The notes beneath the pieces are model-generated. The model was given only the letters and a program-made list of their open reading frames with translations. It did not search any database and was not told the origin of the DNA. The translations under genes and the position numbers were made by a program. Of a DNA stretch of 64,000 nucleotides, positions 10,029-17,330 are shown piece by piece. The stretch is taken from contig URPL01000008.1 in assembly GCA_900549725.1 (NCBI GenBank), forward strand, positions 1-64,000, read 5' to 3'. The stretch comes from an uncultured Eubacteriales bacterium (GTDB taxonomy: Bacteria > Bacillota > Clostridia > Oscillospirales > CAG-272). The first letter of the stretch is position 1. Every line of letters begins with the position of its first letter.

Positions 10029-10613
10029 TCAGCGATAGGTGGAAAGAATGTTCTCCGCAACGGCACGCCTTGTGATACAGCGGTCCATTGCCTGTTTTTC
10101 AATGTATTTGTGCGCCTGTTCTTCCGTCATTTTCAGCTGCTCGATCAAAACCCATTTTGCATGGTTTACAAGTCTGATTTCCTGCATTTTTTCTTCCAGC
10201 GTCGCCGTTTTCTGTTCCATGCGGCGCAGCCGCTCCCGCGTGCCGCGCAAAAGCGTCAGCGATTGGGAAACAAGCGTTTGAGAAAGGGGCTTGGGCAAAG
10301 TCAGAACGCCGCCTGGGCTTGCCTGCTCATTCACCTGCGGGAAAAGCTCCGCCCGCACCAAGAGCAGCACTCCCGCACCGCTGTCAGCGCAGGCATCCAG
10401 CGCAAGCGCCGTACCGAATTCATCGGGCAGCGGCGTGTTGACGATTACGATATCAAAGCGGTTTTCAAGCAGGGCGCGGCGTGCGCTTGCCGCATCGCAG
10501 CGCACCGAAATCGGGTCATAGACCGAGGTGGGCAGAAGCGCTTGCAATGTTTTGACAAAGCTTTGCGAGGCGCTGACAAGGAGCGTGGCGTAACGATATT
10601 CCGTCAGTTCCAT
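10029..10613 (-). CDS. ANTAR-domain RNA-binding antiterminator with a pseudo-receiver
   Basis: The 194-residue protein has a receiver-like N-terminal domain (about 8-120), a helix (about 120-145) and a C-terminal ANTAR domain (about 138-190) with the typical KWVLIEQLKMTEEQAHKYIEKQAMD stretch in two parts. Characterised ANTAR proteins bind paired hexaloop RNA hairpins and prevent leader terminators. In the receiver, the place of the phosphorylated Asp (end of strand 3, IVIVNTPLPD) holds Asn59 and the N-terminal acidic pair is absent. It is therefore unlikely to be switched by phosphorylation. It follows glnA by 35 bases, as NitR-like regulators do in Clostridia. The start at 10613 has a GGAGG site. 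Likely target: the glnN leader at 17182-17304. Confidence 0.88.
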   Translation of the reverse strand: MELTEYRYATLLVSASQSFVKTLQALLPTSVYDPISVRCDAASARRALLENRFDIVIVNTPLPDEFGTALALDACADSGAGVLLLVRAELFPQVNEQASPGGVLTLPKPLSQTLVSQSLTLLRGTRERLRRMEQKTATLEEKMQEIRLVNHAKWVLIEQLKMTEEQAHKYIEKQAMDRCITRRAVAENILSTYR

Positions 10614-10648
10614 GGCACACCTCCTTTTTTGAGCGGATCGCAAAACGA

Positions 10649-11860
10649 TTACAGCGTGTAAAAATCAATGAGCTGCCGACACAAAACGCTCTGCAAAAAC
10701 GCGCTTTGCCGCGCAATTTTTTTTGCATCGTCAAGAGTTTGCGGCAGAAGGGGAGGCATCCCGTTGCCCGCTTTGGCTGCCGTATAGAGATCAAATTCGC
10801 AAGGGGCGGGCAGAGGCGTCTTTGCCCGTATGCCGTCCAGCGCCGCATAAATCAGAAGCGCATAGGCAAGATACGGATTGCAGCAGGAATCCGGCGAGCG
10901 CAGCTCAAACCGCGCATATTCACCGCTTGCCGCGGGAATACGAATGAGCGCCGTGCGGTTTTGATGTGCCCAGCTGACGCAAAGAGGGGCTTTTTTCGTG
11001 CCGAAACGGCGATAGGAATCACCATGCGGATTCAAAAATGCGGTAAGCTCCGCAATATGTGCAAGAATGCCCGCCATGGCGTGCTCCGTCAGCGCTGCAT
11101 GATCTTTGTCGGTTTTGACGGAGATGTTGATATGCATACCGTTGCCGGGCGCCGAGGCAACCGGCTTGGGAGAAAAATCGGCTGCAAGACCGTTGCGCGC
11201 CGCCACGGTGCTTACTACCGAGCGAAATGTTACGGCATCATCCGCAGCCTTGAGCGCCTCGGCATATCGGAAATCAATCTCGTTTTGCCCGGGCCCCTCT
11301 TCGTGATGAGAGCTCTCGGGGCAAATGCCCATTTGCTCCAGCGTGAGGCAGATCTCGCGGCGCACATTTTCGCCCAAATCCTGCGGGGCAATATCCATAT
11401 AGCCCGCCGTATCGTGCGGGATTTGGGTCGGCATGCCGTCCTCATCGCGACGGAAAAGATAGAATTCCATTTCCGCGCCGAAGTTAAATGTAATACCGGC
11501 TTCCTTTGCTTTTTGCACGGCGTCGATCAAAACGGCGCGGGTGTCGCAGGGGGCTGCGGCGCCGTCCGGGTGAAAGATGTTGCAAAACATGCGCACCACT
11601 CTGCCGTGCTCCGGCCGCCACGGTAAAACGGAGATGGTGGCAGGGTCGGGTCGCAGGAAAAGGTCGGAGTGCTCCGCTGTGCCAAAGCCTGCAATGGCGG
11701 ATCCGTCCAACGCGATTCCTTCGGTAAAGGCGCGATCCAGTTCAGGCGGCATTACGGAGATGTTTTTTTGTTTGCCCGCCGCATCGCAGAATGCCATGCG
11801 GATAAACTTGACATCCTCCTGCGCAACATATTGCAAAACTTCCTCTTTTTTGTATTTCAT
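10649..11860 (-). CDS. glnA: Short type I glutamine synthetase
   Basis: The 403-residue protein is a GlnA-family enzyme making glutamine from glutamate, ammonia and ATP. Supporting motifs are GAEMEFYLF (metal-binding Glu), the HHEEGPGQNEIDFRY segment, PGNGMHINIS (a variant of NGSGMH), NRTALIRIPAA and ARFELRSPDSCCNPYLAYA. It lacks the last 25-30 residues found in ordinary Bacillota GlnA (the segment normally ending in a WERxQY-like tail) and stops after RQLIDFYTL. In Bacillus the C-terminal tail takes part in feedback control, so loss may alter regulation; this is inference. It lies between the GXGXG subunit and the ANTAR gene. A biosynthetic or partly regulatory role are both possible, since a second synthetase (glnN) is nearby. 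Confidence 0.88.
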   Translation of the reverse strand: MKYKKEEVLQYVAQEDVKFIRMAFCDAAGKQKNISVMPPELDRAFTEGIALDGSAIAGFGTAEHSDLFLRPDPATISVLPWRPEHGRVVRMFCNIFHPDGAAAPCDTRAVLIDAVQKAKEAGITFNFGAEMEFYLFRRDEDGMPTQIPHDTAGYMDIAPQDLGENVRREICLTLEQMGICPESSHHEEGPGQNEIDFRYAEALKAADDAVTFRSVVSTVAARNGLAADFSPKPVASAPGNGMHINISVKTDKDHAALTEHAMAGILAHIAELTAFLNPHGDSYRRFGTKKAPLCVSWAHQNRTALIRIPAASGEYARFELRSPDSCCNPYLAYALLIYAALDGIRAKTPLPAPCEFDLYTAAKAGNGMPPLLPQTLDDAKKIARQSAFLQSVLCRQLIDFYTL

Positions 11861-11878
11861 TTCCGTTGCCCTTTCTGC

Positions 11879-12598
11879 TTAGTTTGCCACATACATTTGT
11901 TTGTACGGGGTTTTGCTGTTTGGAACAATCACGGTATATCGCTGCTTTGCAAGTTCTTCGGGGTCGTGGGAAAATTCTGCGCAAAACCGCATGAGATAGG
12001 GTAAAATCTGCGCCAGATCTTTTTCTGTCGCCGCCCGCTTTGTCACCTGCGGCGGCAGATCGATTTCGGCGGCTTCGCCGCGCAGCACCATTTTCCCGCC
12101 GTGCATTCCCGTGCAGGGAAAATTGCCGACAATCGGGCGATTTGCGGCATCGAGCCCGAGCACGATGATCAGCCCGCCTGCCTGATATTCCCCCAAAAAG
12201 CTGCCCGCACACCCGCCGATGACGATGGCAGGCTTCTTTTCGCGGTATTCTTTCATATGGATGCCGGCGCGATACCCGGCATCACCGCGAATGTAGATCG
12301 TGCCGCCGCGCATGGCATAGCCCACGGCATCGCCGATGCTTCCGCGCACGATGATTTCGCCGTCATTCATGGTGTCCCCGACGGCATCCTGTGCGTTTCC
12401 GATAACATCGATGCGCCCGCCGCCGAAATATGCGCCGAGTGCATTGCCCGGAATGCCCTCAATTGTGATGTTTTTTCCCTGCATTCCGGCTGCGATAAAT
12501 CGCTGTCCGAGGCATCCTGTGATGCAGCATTTGCTGCCCGCCTGCCGTATTTTTTCATTCAGTGCGGAAAAATGCAGGCCGTTTGCTTCAATAACCAT
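11879..12598 (-). CDS. Glutamate synthase GXGXG (alpha C-terminal) subunit
   Basis: This 239-residue protein is a right-handed beta-helix domain that in classical glutamate synthase forms the C-terminal part of the large subunit. Repeating GxxxGxxxGG units are visible (GNALGAYFGGGRIDV, GDAVGYAMRGGTIYIRG, CTGMHGGKMVLRG). In split, archaeal-type glutamate synthases it is a separate gene. The start at 12598 leaves 4 bases after the preceding oxidoreductase stop; an alternative start at 12652 would overlap that gene. No strong ribosome binding site is visible, so translational coupling is likely. A TATAAT next to the start is part of the upstream stop codon region and lacks a -35 partner. Confidence 0.88.
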   Translation of the reverse strand: MVIEANGLHFSALNEKIRQAGSKCCITGCLGQRFIAAGMQGKNITIEGIPGNALGAYFGGGRIDVIGNAQDAVGDTMNDGEIIVRGSIGDAVGYAMRGGTIYIRGDAGYRAGIHMKEYREKKPAIVIGGCAGSFLGEYQAGGLIIVLGLDAANRPIVGNFPCTGMHGGKMVLRGEAAEIDLPPQVTKRAATEKDLAQILPYLMRFCAEFSHDPEELAKQRYTVIVPNSKTPYKQMYVAN

Positions 12599-12602
12599 TT
12601 TA

Positions 12603-13856
12603 TTATACCACACTTTCCAGCCGATTTCTACGGTAATTTGCATCAAAAGCAAAAAAATTCGGCGATTTTTTTATACTTTCAAAATCAAGCGCATCGAGCG
12701 GAAGCCGCTTTCGAATCAGATCGGTATAGATTCCGGCGCGGTCCGTTTTGCCCACCAGTTCAAAGCCGATCAGATGATTATCCTTGCAGTAGAGCTTCTT
12801 CAGGGCATCTGCGCTTTTTTCAATATATACATCCGCCTCGTTTTTGCAGCCTGCCGTCATGGTGTGCAGCCCGAAAAATCCGATGGCGTTCATCGGAACG
12901 GCGCAATCGAAGCGCTCCGTGCCGCCTGCCATGTTCACACCTGCCGCATGCCCCTGCAGATAAGCGTTTGGCAAAAGAGCCATCACCTTAACATTTCCCG
13001 CAGAAATATCAAGGCTTTCCGTGCAGTCGCCCGCGGCATAGATATCCGCAAGTGAGGTTTTTGCAAAGGCATCGATGGTAATCCCTCTGCCGACAGCTCC
13101 GCCCGCCTCTTTTACGAGTGCGATGTTCGGGCGCACACCCACCGCCATGATCAAAAGGTCAAACGGAACCGCCTCTCCGCTTTGCAGCACGGCACTGTGC
13201 GGCGAAAACTGTGCCGCCGTTGTGCCGAGATGCAAAACAATGCCGTTTTCTTTCAGGCGCGCCGCAACCATTTCGGACGCCTCTTCATCCAAAATACTGG
13301 AAAGCACCCGCGGCGCAAGATCGCACACGGTGACACTTTTGACGCGGGCACGGATTCCCTCTGCGCATTTGAGCCCGATCAGTCCGGCGCCGACAATCAG
13401 CACGCGCGCCGTGGGAGAAAGCGCCGCTTCAATGGCGAGGGCATCGTCCAGCGTTAAGAAGGTGAATTTCTTTTCGACGCTTTCATAGCCGGGTGTCGGC
13501 GGGAGAAACGGGGAAGAGCCCGTTGCAACGCAAAGCGCATCGTAGCAAAGCGTTTCGCCGTTGTCAAGCAGCGCGGCCTTTTTGCCCGGGTCGATTTTCT
13601 CGGCGCGTATGCCGTACAGCACCTGTGTATTGTTTGTTTCATAAAAATCCGCCGGGCGGTAGCCGAGATTTTCCCGCTTTGTTTTCCCCTGCAGATAATA
13701 GGAGATCAGCGGGCGGCAATAAACGGGATGCTTTTCCGCGGAGACAACGGTGATTTTTCCTTTTTTGTCCGCTGCGCGAATGCCCTCGATACAACCTGCC
13801 GCCGCGGCGCCGTTTCCCAAAATCACATAGTGTCTTGCTTTTTTGCGGTCCTTCAT
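12603..13856 (-). CDS. FAD/NAD(P)-dependent oxidoreductase of the split glutamate synthase
   Basis: The 417-residue flavoprotein has two Rossmann dinucleotide motifs: VILGNGAAAAGC near the N-terminus for FAD and VLIVGAGLIGLKCAEG for NAD(P). It ends its FAD domain with IYAAGDCTE. It belongs to the nitrite-reductase/rubredoxin-reductase-like pyridine nucleotide-disulfide oxidoreductases without the redox-active CxxxxC pair. Its 4-base ATGA overlap with the ferredoxin gene upstream and 4-base gap to the GXGXG gene suggest it delivers NAD(P)H electrons to the FMN synthase subunit through ferredoxin. The exact electron donor cannot be read from sequence. Confidence 0.86.
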   Translation of the reverse strand: MKDRKKARHYVILGNGAAAAGCIEGIRAADKKGKITVVSAEKHPVYCRPLISYYLQGKTKRENLGYRPADFYETNNTQVLYGIRAEKIDPGKKAALLDNGETLCYDALCVATGSSPFLPPTPGYESVEKKFTFLTLDDALAIEAALSPTARVLIVGAGLIGLKCAEGIRARVKSVTVCDLAPRVLSSILDEEASEMVAARLKENGIVLHLGTTAAQFSPHSAVLQSGEAVPFDLLIMAVGVRPNIALVKEAGGAVGRGITIDAFAKTSLADIYAAGDCTESLDISAGNVKVMALLPNAYLQGHAAGVNMAGGTERFDCAVPMNAIGFFGLHTMTAGCKNEADVYIEKSADALKKLYCKDNHLIGFELVGKTDRAGIYTDLIRKRLPLDALDFESIKKSPNFFAFDANYRRNRLESVV

Positions 13857-14323
13857 TTTGTGCGCGCTCCTTTCTTTTTTGATTTTTTCGGCTCCGCAAG
13901 CTCTTTGTATTCAAGGGCGTGATTGGGGCAGCCGAGCACGCAGGCAGGGGCACCCGTGCTGTTTTTCAGGCAGAGCTCACATTTTTGTATCACGCCGTTT
14001 TCTCCCTGCACAATCGCGCCGAACGGGCATGCCAGAATGCAGCTCTGACAGCCGACGCAGCGATCATAATCAATCATCACGGCGCCGTCTTCCTTATGCA
14101 GCGCGCCCGAAATGCAGGCTTTGATGCAAAGCGGGTCGCTGCAATGGCGGCAGGAGAGAGCAAATGTGACGCGTTCATCACCCTCCACGCGGATGCGCGG
14201 AAAGATTTTTTTGTCTTTGAGCGCCTGTACCATATCTTTGCATCCGGAATTGGCAAAGGAGCAATAGTATTCGCAAAGATGACAGCCAAGACACCATTTT
14301 TCGTTCGGATAAATTCGTTTCAT
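13853..14323 (-). CDS. 4Fe-4S ferredoxin subunit (HycB/DmsB-like)
   Basis: The 156-residue protein has several cysteine groups able to hold four [4Fe-4S] clusters: CLGCHLCEYYC near the N-terminus, CRHCSDPLCIKAC, CVGCQSCILACP and CELCLKNSTGAPACVLGC. It ends with a basic Lys/Arg-rich tail. This layout is typical of electron-transfer subunits of multi-subunit oxidoreductases. It overlaps both neighbours by 4 bases, so it is very probably translated in step with the FMN synthase subunit and flavoprotein and carries electrons between them. Confidence 0.88.
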   Translation of the reverse strand: MKRIYPNEKWCLGCHLCEYYCSFANSGCKDMVQALKDKKIFPRIRVEGDERVTFALSCRHCSDPLCIKACISGALHKEDGAVMIDYDRCVGCQSCILACPFGAIVQGENGVIQKCELCLKNSTGAPACVLGCPNHALEYKELAEPKKSKKKGARTK

Positions 14324-15825
14324 TCTCCCGCATGTGAGATACCGAGTATCTCAAGCTCCTTTCCGCTGAGATTGATGCCGCGCAGCATCAGGCGGTTCCC
14401 GCGCAGCGCTTCGATGGAATTGATGCCCATGCCACCCATGAGCTCTTTGATTTCGTGGTTCCATGCAGTCATGAGATTGCAAAGGCGCTGCGCCCCGATT
14501 TGCGGGTTGAGCCGCTTGACAAGCTCCGGGCGCTGCGTGGCAATGCCCCAGTTGCATTTGCCGCTTTGGCAGGTACGGCATAAATGGCAGCCCAGCGCCA
14601 AAAGCGCGGCCGTTGCAACATAGCAGGCATCCGCGCCGAGGGCAATCGCCTTAACCACATCGGCAGCGGAACGAATGCTTCCGCCGACCACCAGGGATAC
14701 ATCCTGCCGTATCCCCTCATCCCGCAGCCGCTTATCCACGGCGGCAAGGGCAAGCTCTATGGGAATGCCTACATTATCGCGAATGCGTGTGGGCGCTGCG
14801 CCCGTGCCGCCGCGAAAGCCGTCGATGGCGATAATATCCGCGCCGCTGCGCGCGATGCCGCTGGCAATGGCTGCGATATTGTGCACGGCTGCCACCTTGA
14901 CGATCACGGGCTTTTGATATTGTGTTGCTTCTTTGAGCGAGTACACCAGCTGGCGTAAATCTTCAATGGAATAGATATCATGATGCGGGGCGGGGGAGAT
15001 TGCATCCGAGCCCTGCGGGATCATGCGCGTACGGGAGACATCCCCTACGATTTTCGCTCCGGGCAAATGCCCGCCGATGCCGGGCTTTGCGCCCTGGCCC
15101 ATCTTGATTTCGATTGCGGCGCCGGCACTCAGATATGCCTCATGCACACCGAAACGCCCCGAGGCGACCTGCACAATGGTGTTTTCCCCATAGCAATAAA
15201 AGTCTTCATGTAAGCCCCCCTCGCCGGTATTATAATAAATGCCGAGCTCCTTTGCGGCGCGCGCCAGGCTTTCATGCGCATTGTAGCTGATGGAGCCGTA
15301 GCTCATCGCCGAAAACATTACGGGCATTTGCAGCGTCAGCTGCGGGGGAATGGAGCAGTCAAGAGAGCCGCCGGCGCGGCGGCGCAGATTCTGCGGCTTT
15401 TTCCCGAGGAACACGCGCGTTTCCATCGGCTCGCGCAGCGGGTCGATGGGCGGGTTTGTCACCTGGGAGGCATTGATCAGAATGCGGTCCCAGTAAACGG
15501 GGAGCGGGTTTGGGTTTCCCATGGAGGAAAGCAAAACGCCGCCGCTTTGCGCCTGCTTATAAATTTCCCGAACGGTCTGCTGCCCCCAGTTTGCGTTTTC
15601 GCGCAGGGCGCAGTCGTTCTTTACGATTTTCAGCGCATGTGTCGGGCATAGGCACACGCAGCGCTGGCAATCCACGCAGCGGCTTTCGTCGCTGAGCATG
15701 ATGCCCCGCTGTGCGTCAAAGCTGTGCACCTCATTTGCGCATTGCCGCTCGCAGACGCGGCAGGCAATGCAGCGGTCCCGGTTGCGCACGACCTCAAATT
15801 CCGGCGTGATATATGCAATTCCCAT
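14320..15825 (-). CDS. gltB: Glutamate synthase FMN-binding subunit with N-terminal ferredoxin domain
   Basis: The 501-residue protein makes glutamate from 2-oxoglutarate and ammonia using reduced FMN. The N-terminus (about 18-70) holds two [4Fe-4S] motifs, CIACRVCERQC and CVDCQRCVCLCP. The TIM-barrel synthase domain follows, with the GGLHEDFY, KMGQGAKPGIGGHLPG, AIDGFRGGTGAAPT and VGGSIRSAADVVKA motifs. The cysteines of GCHLCRTCQSGKCNWG match the [3Fe-4S] site of GltB. The start at 15825 follows a GGAGGGGG site; a longer frame starting at 15900 lies inside the glutaminase gene. Its ATG overlaps the glutaminase stop (TGATG). This is the archaeal-type core of a five-gene glutamate synthase. Confidence 0.92.
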   Translation of the reverse strand: MGIAYITPEFEVVRNRDRCIACRVCERQCANEVHSFDAQRGIMLSDESRCVDCQRCVCLCPTHALKIVKNDCALRENANWGQQTVREIYKQAQSGGVLLSSMGNPNPLPVYWDRILINASQVTNPPIDPLREPMETRVFLGKKPQNLRRRAGGSLDCSIPPQLTLQMPVMFSAMSYGSISYNAHESLARAAKELGIYYNTGEGGLHEDFYCYGENTIVQVASGRFGVHEAYLSAGAAIEIKMGQGAKPGIGGHLPGAKIVGDVSRTRMIPQGSDAISPAPHHDIYSIEDLRQLVYSLKEATQYQKPVIVKVAAVHNIAAIASGIARSGADIIAIDGFRGGTGAAPTRIRDNVGIPIELALAAVDKRLRDEGIRQDVSLVVGGSIRSAADVVKAIALGADACYVATAALLALGCHLCRTCQSGKCNWGIATQRPELVKRLNPQIGAQRLCNLMTAWNHEIKELMGGMGINSIEALRGNRLMLRGINLSGKELEILGISHAGE

Positions 15826-16925
15826 CAGAATGCCCCCTCCTTTACGCGCACGATAAACGGCTCTCCGCCGCTTGGCGCATACAGATGCTCGGCGTCGCAC
15901 TCCATAGCGCGAATCGCCGCCTCTTCGCTTGCTACAAACACAAGGTCGTCCTTTTCCGCCGTTACCATGGAGCGCAGCTTAAGACGGTCATTCAGCGCCA
16001 AAATGCCGCCCTCAAAGCCGAGAATGACGGAAAACGGACCCGTGATCAGCAGCCCGGAATATACCATGCGCAAATAGCGCAGGCGCTCCGCTTTGATCGG
16101 ATCCGTTTTGGCAATTTTTTCAATGGTTGACCAAAAAGGAGCCGCGATGATATTTGCAAATTCCTCAAGCGTTGCGCCTTGCCGCCGCAGCAGATAGTCG
16201 GCGATATAAGTGATGACCTCCGTATCGGTCTTGAGGGTGCATTTGTATCCGAACATTTCGATATAGCGGCGGTTTGCATCATAGGAGGAGATCTCTCCGT
16301 TGTGCACGATGGAATAGTTCAGAAGCGCAAAGGGATGCGCGCCGCCCCACCAGCCTGGGGTGTTGGTCGGATAGCGGCCGTGTGCCGTCCAGGCATAGCC
16401 CTCATATTCCTCCAGGCGGTAAAATCTGCCCACATCTTCGGGAAAGCCGACCGCCTTGAACGCGCCCATATTCTTGCCGCTGGAGAAAACATAGGCGCCG
16501 CGAAGGCGGGTGTTGATATCCATCACGGTTTTTGCAACGTATTCCCGCTCATCAATCTGCAAACGCTGCAAAAGCGTCGGGCGGGGCGCCAAAAAATAGC
16601 GCCAGATCAGCGGGATGTCCGTGATCTGCGGAATTTTGCGGATGGGAATGTTTTCGGCTTTCACAATTTCAAAGCGATCCTTCAGCAGCTTCTCGCAGGC
16701 AACCCGCGCCGCATCGTCGTCATAAAAAATATGAAATGCGTAAAATTCGCGGTGTTCCGGGTAAATGCCGTACGCTGCAAACCCGCCGCCGAGGCCGTTG
16801 GAGCGGTCATGCATGGGAATCATGCTTTGAATTATACGCTCGCCGTTCATTTTTCTGCCCTCTCTTGAGATCACGGCGCTGATGGCACAGCCGCTGGGGT
16901 TTCGGAATTGACCTTCCAGTTCCAT
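15825..16925 (-). CDS. Glutamate synthase glutaminase subunit (class II amidotransferase)
   Basis: The 366-residue protein is the separate glutamine-hydrolysing domain of glutamate synthase. Class II enzymes use an N-terminal cysteine; Cys13 in NPSGCAISAV is the candidate, which implies removal of a short propeptide. Other motifs are RYPTNTPGWWGGAHPF, YSIVHNGEISSYDANRRYIE and KTDTEVITYIADYLLRR. The start at 16925 follows AGAAAGGA; a longer reading to 17042 would cross the leader terminator and the promoter. It is the first gene of the leftward array, 122 bases from its -10 element. Confidence 0.9.
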   Translation of the reverse strand: MELEGQFRNPSGCAISAVISREGRKMNGERIIQSMIPMHDRSNGLGGGFAAYGIYPEHREFYAFHIFYDDDAARVACEKLLKDRFEIVKAENIPIRKIPQITDIPLIWRYFLAPRPTLLQRLQIDEREYVAKTVMDINTRLRGAYVFSSGKNMGAFKAVGFPEDVGRFYRLEEYEGYAWTAHGRYPTNTPGWWGGAHPFALLNYSIVHNGEISSYDANRRYIEMFGYKCTLKTDTEVITYIADYLLRRQGATLEEFANIIAAPFWSTIEKIAKTDPIKAERLRYLRMVYSGLLITGPFSVILGFEGGILALNDRLKLRSMVTAEKDDLVFVASEEAAIRAMECDAEHLYAPSGGEPFIVRVKEGAF

Positions 16926-16962
16926 ATTGCTTCCTTTCTGCCGCTTTGCGGCACAGACAAAG

Positions 16963-17034
16963 AAAAAAGCAAAGGCGTTCCTCTTTCCGAAAAGAAGAGA
17001 GAATCCTTCCCTTCGGAAAAATGAACGCCTTTGC
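16963..17034 (-). terminator. Leader terminator (attenuator) before the glutamate synthase operon
   Basis: On the minus strand GCAAAGGCGTTC (17023-17034) pairs perfectly over 12 bases with GAACGCCTTTGC (16969-16980), followed by six T (16963-16968). The loop holds a second nested helix (TTCCGAA with TTCGGAA). It lies between the promoter and the first gene, so most transcripts would stop unless it is overcome. No ANTAR-type paired hexaloops with A1 and G4 are seen, so its control is unknown. A short GCCGC-AAA-GCGGC hairpin follows next to the ribosome binding site. Confidence 0.85.
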
Positions 17035-17047
17035 TCATCCACCCCGT

Positions 17048-17076
17048 ATTATACGCCTGCATGGGGCGAATGTCAA
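17048..17076 (-). promoter_or_regulatory. Sigma-A promoter of the glutamate synthase operon
   Basis: On the minus strand TTGACA (17071-17076) and TATAAT (17048-17053) are separated by exactly 17 bases, a full consensus match. It is divergent from the glnN promoter about 70 bases away. Confidence 0.9.
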
Positions 17077-17142
17077 TTGCTTTTTGCATGAAAAATCGAG
17101 AAAACTAAGGAAAAAAATTCAGAAATTTTTTGAAAAAAGGGC

Positions 17143-17171
17143 TTGACAAACCGATTTTGCAAGCGTATAAT
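17143..17171 (+). promoter_or_regulatory. Sigma-A promoter of glnN
   Basis: TTGACA (17143-17148) and TATAAT (17166-17171) are separated by 17 bases, a full consensus match. Transcription should begin near 17178, only a few bases before the first ANTAR-type hairpin. Confidence 0.92.
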
Positions 17172-17181
17172 GACGCACAGT

Positions 17182-17265
17182 AAGGCAACGGCGTCTTCGA
17201 AGAGGGTAAGTCTTTTCGCGGCGCTTTTTCTTTTTCAGAATCGAATGAGCAGGGCAACGGCGTCC
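17182..17265 (+). promoter_or_regulatory. Tandem-hairpin ANTAR target RNA in the glnN leader
   Basis: Hairpin P1 (17182-17197) is AAGGC, loop AACGGC, GTCTT: five pairs with one G-U. Hairpin P2 (17252-17265) is GGGC, loop AACGGC, GTCC: four pairs with one G-U. Both hexaloops have A at position 1 and G at position 4, the published requirement for ANTAR binding sites. P2 uses the bases of the 5' arm of the terminator at 17249-17304, so P2 formation and termination exclude each other. The 54-base gap between hairpins is rather long. Confidence 0.8.
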
Positions 17266-17304
17266 GATCGGCAGAAAACCGGCGGCGCGTTGCCCTGCTT
17301 TTTT
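17249..17304 (+). terminator. Attenuator terminator in the glnN leader
   Basis: GCAGGGCAACG (17249-17259) pairs perfectly with CGTTGCCCTGC (17288-17298), followed by six T (17299-17304). It lies 26 bases before the glnN start codon and downstream of its promoter. The 5' arm overlaps ANTAR hairpin P2, giving a clear antitermination switch. Confidence 0.9.
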
Positions 17305-17330
17305 GGGAAAAACAGAAGGGAGACAGAACA

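Noticed and set aside
12601..12606. TATAAT immediately before the GXGXG subunit start
   Set aside because: It contains the stop codon of the preceding gene, has no -35 partner at 15-19 bases, and the genes are only 4 bases apart.
17184..17264. 12-base direct repeat GGCAACGGCGTC as an insertion or attachment-site scar
   Set aside because: Both copies are explained by the two ANTAR-type hairpins with identical hexaloops.
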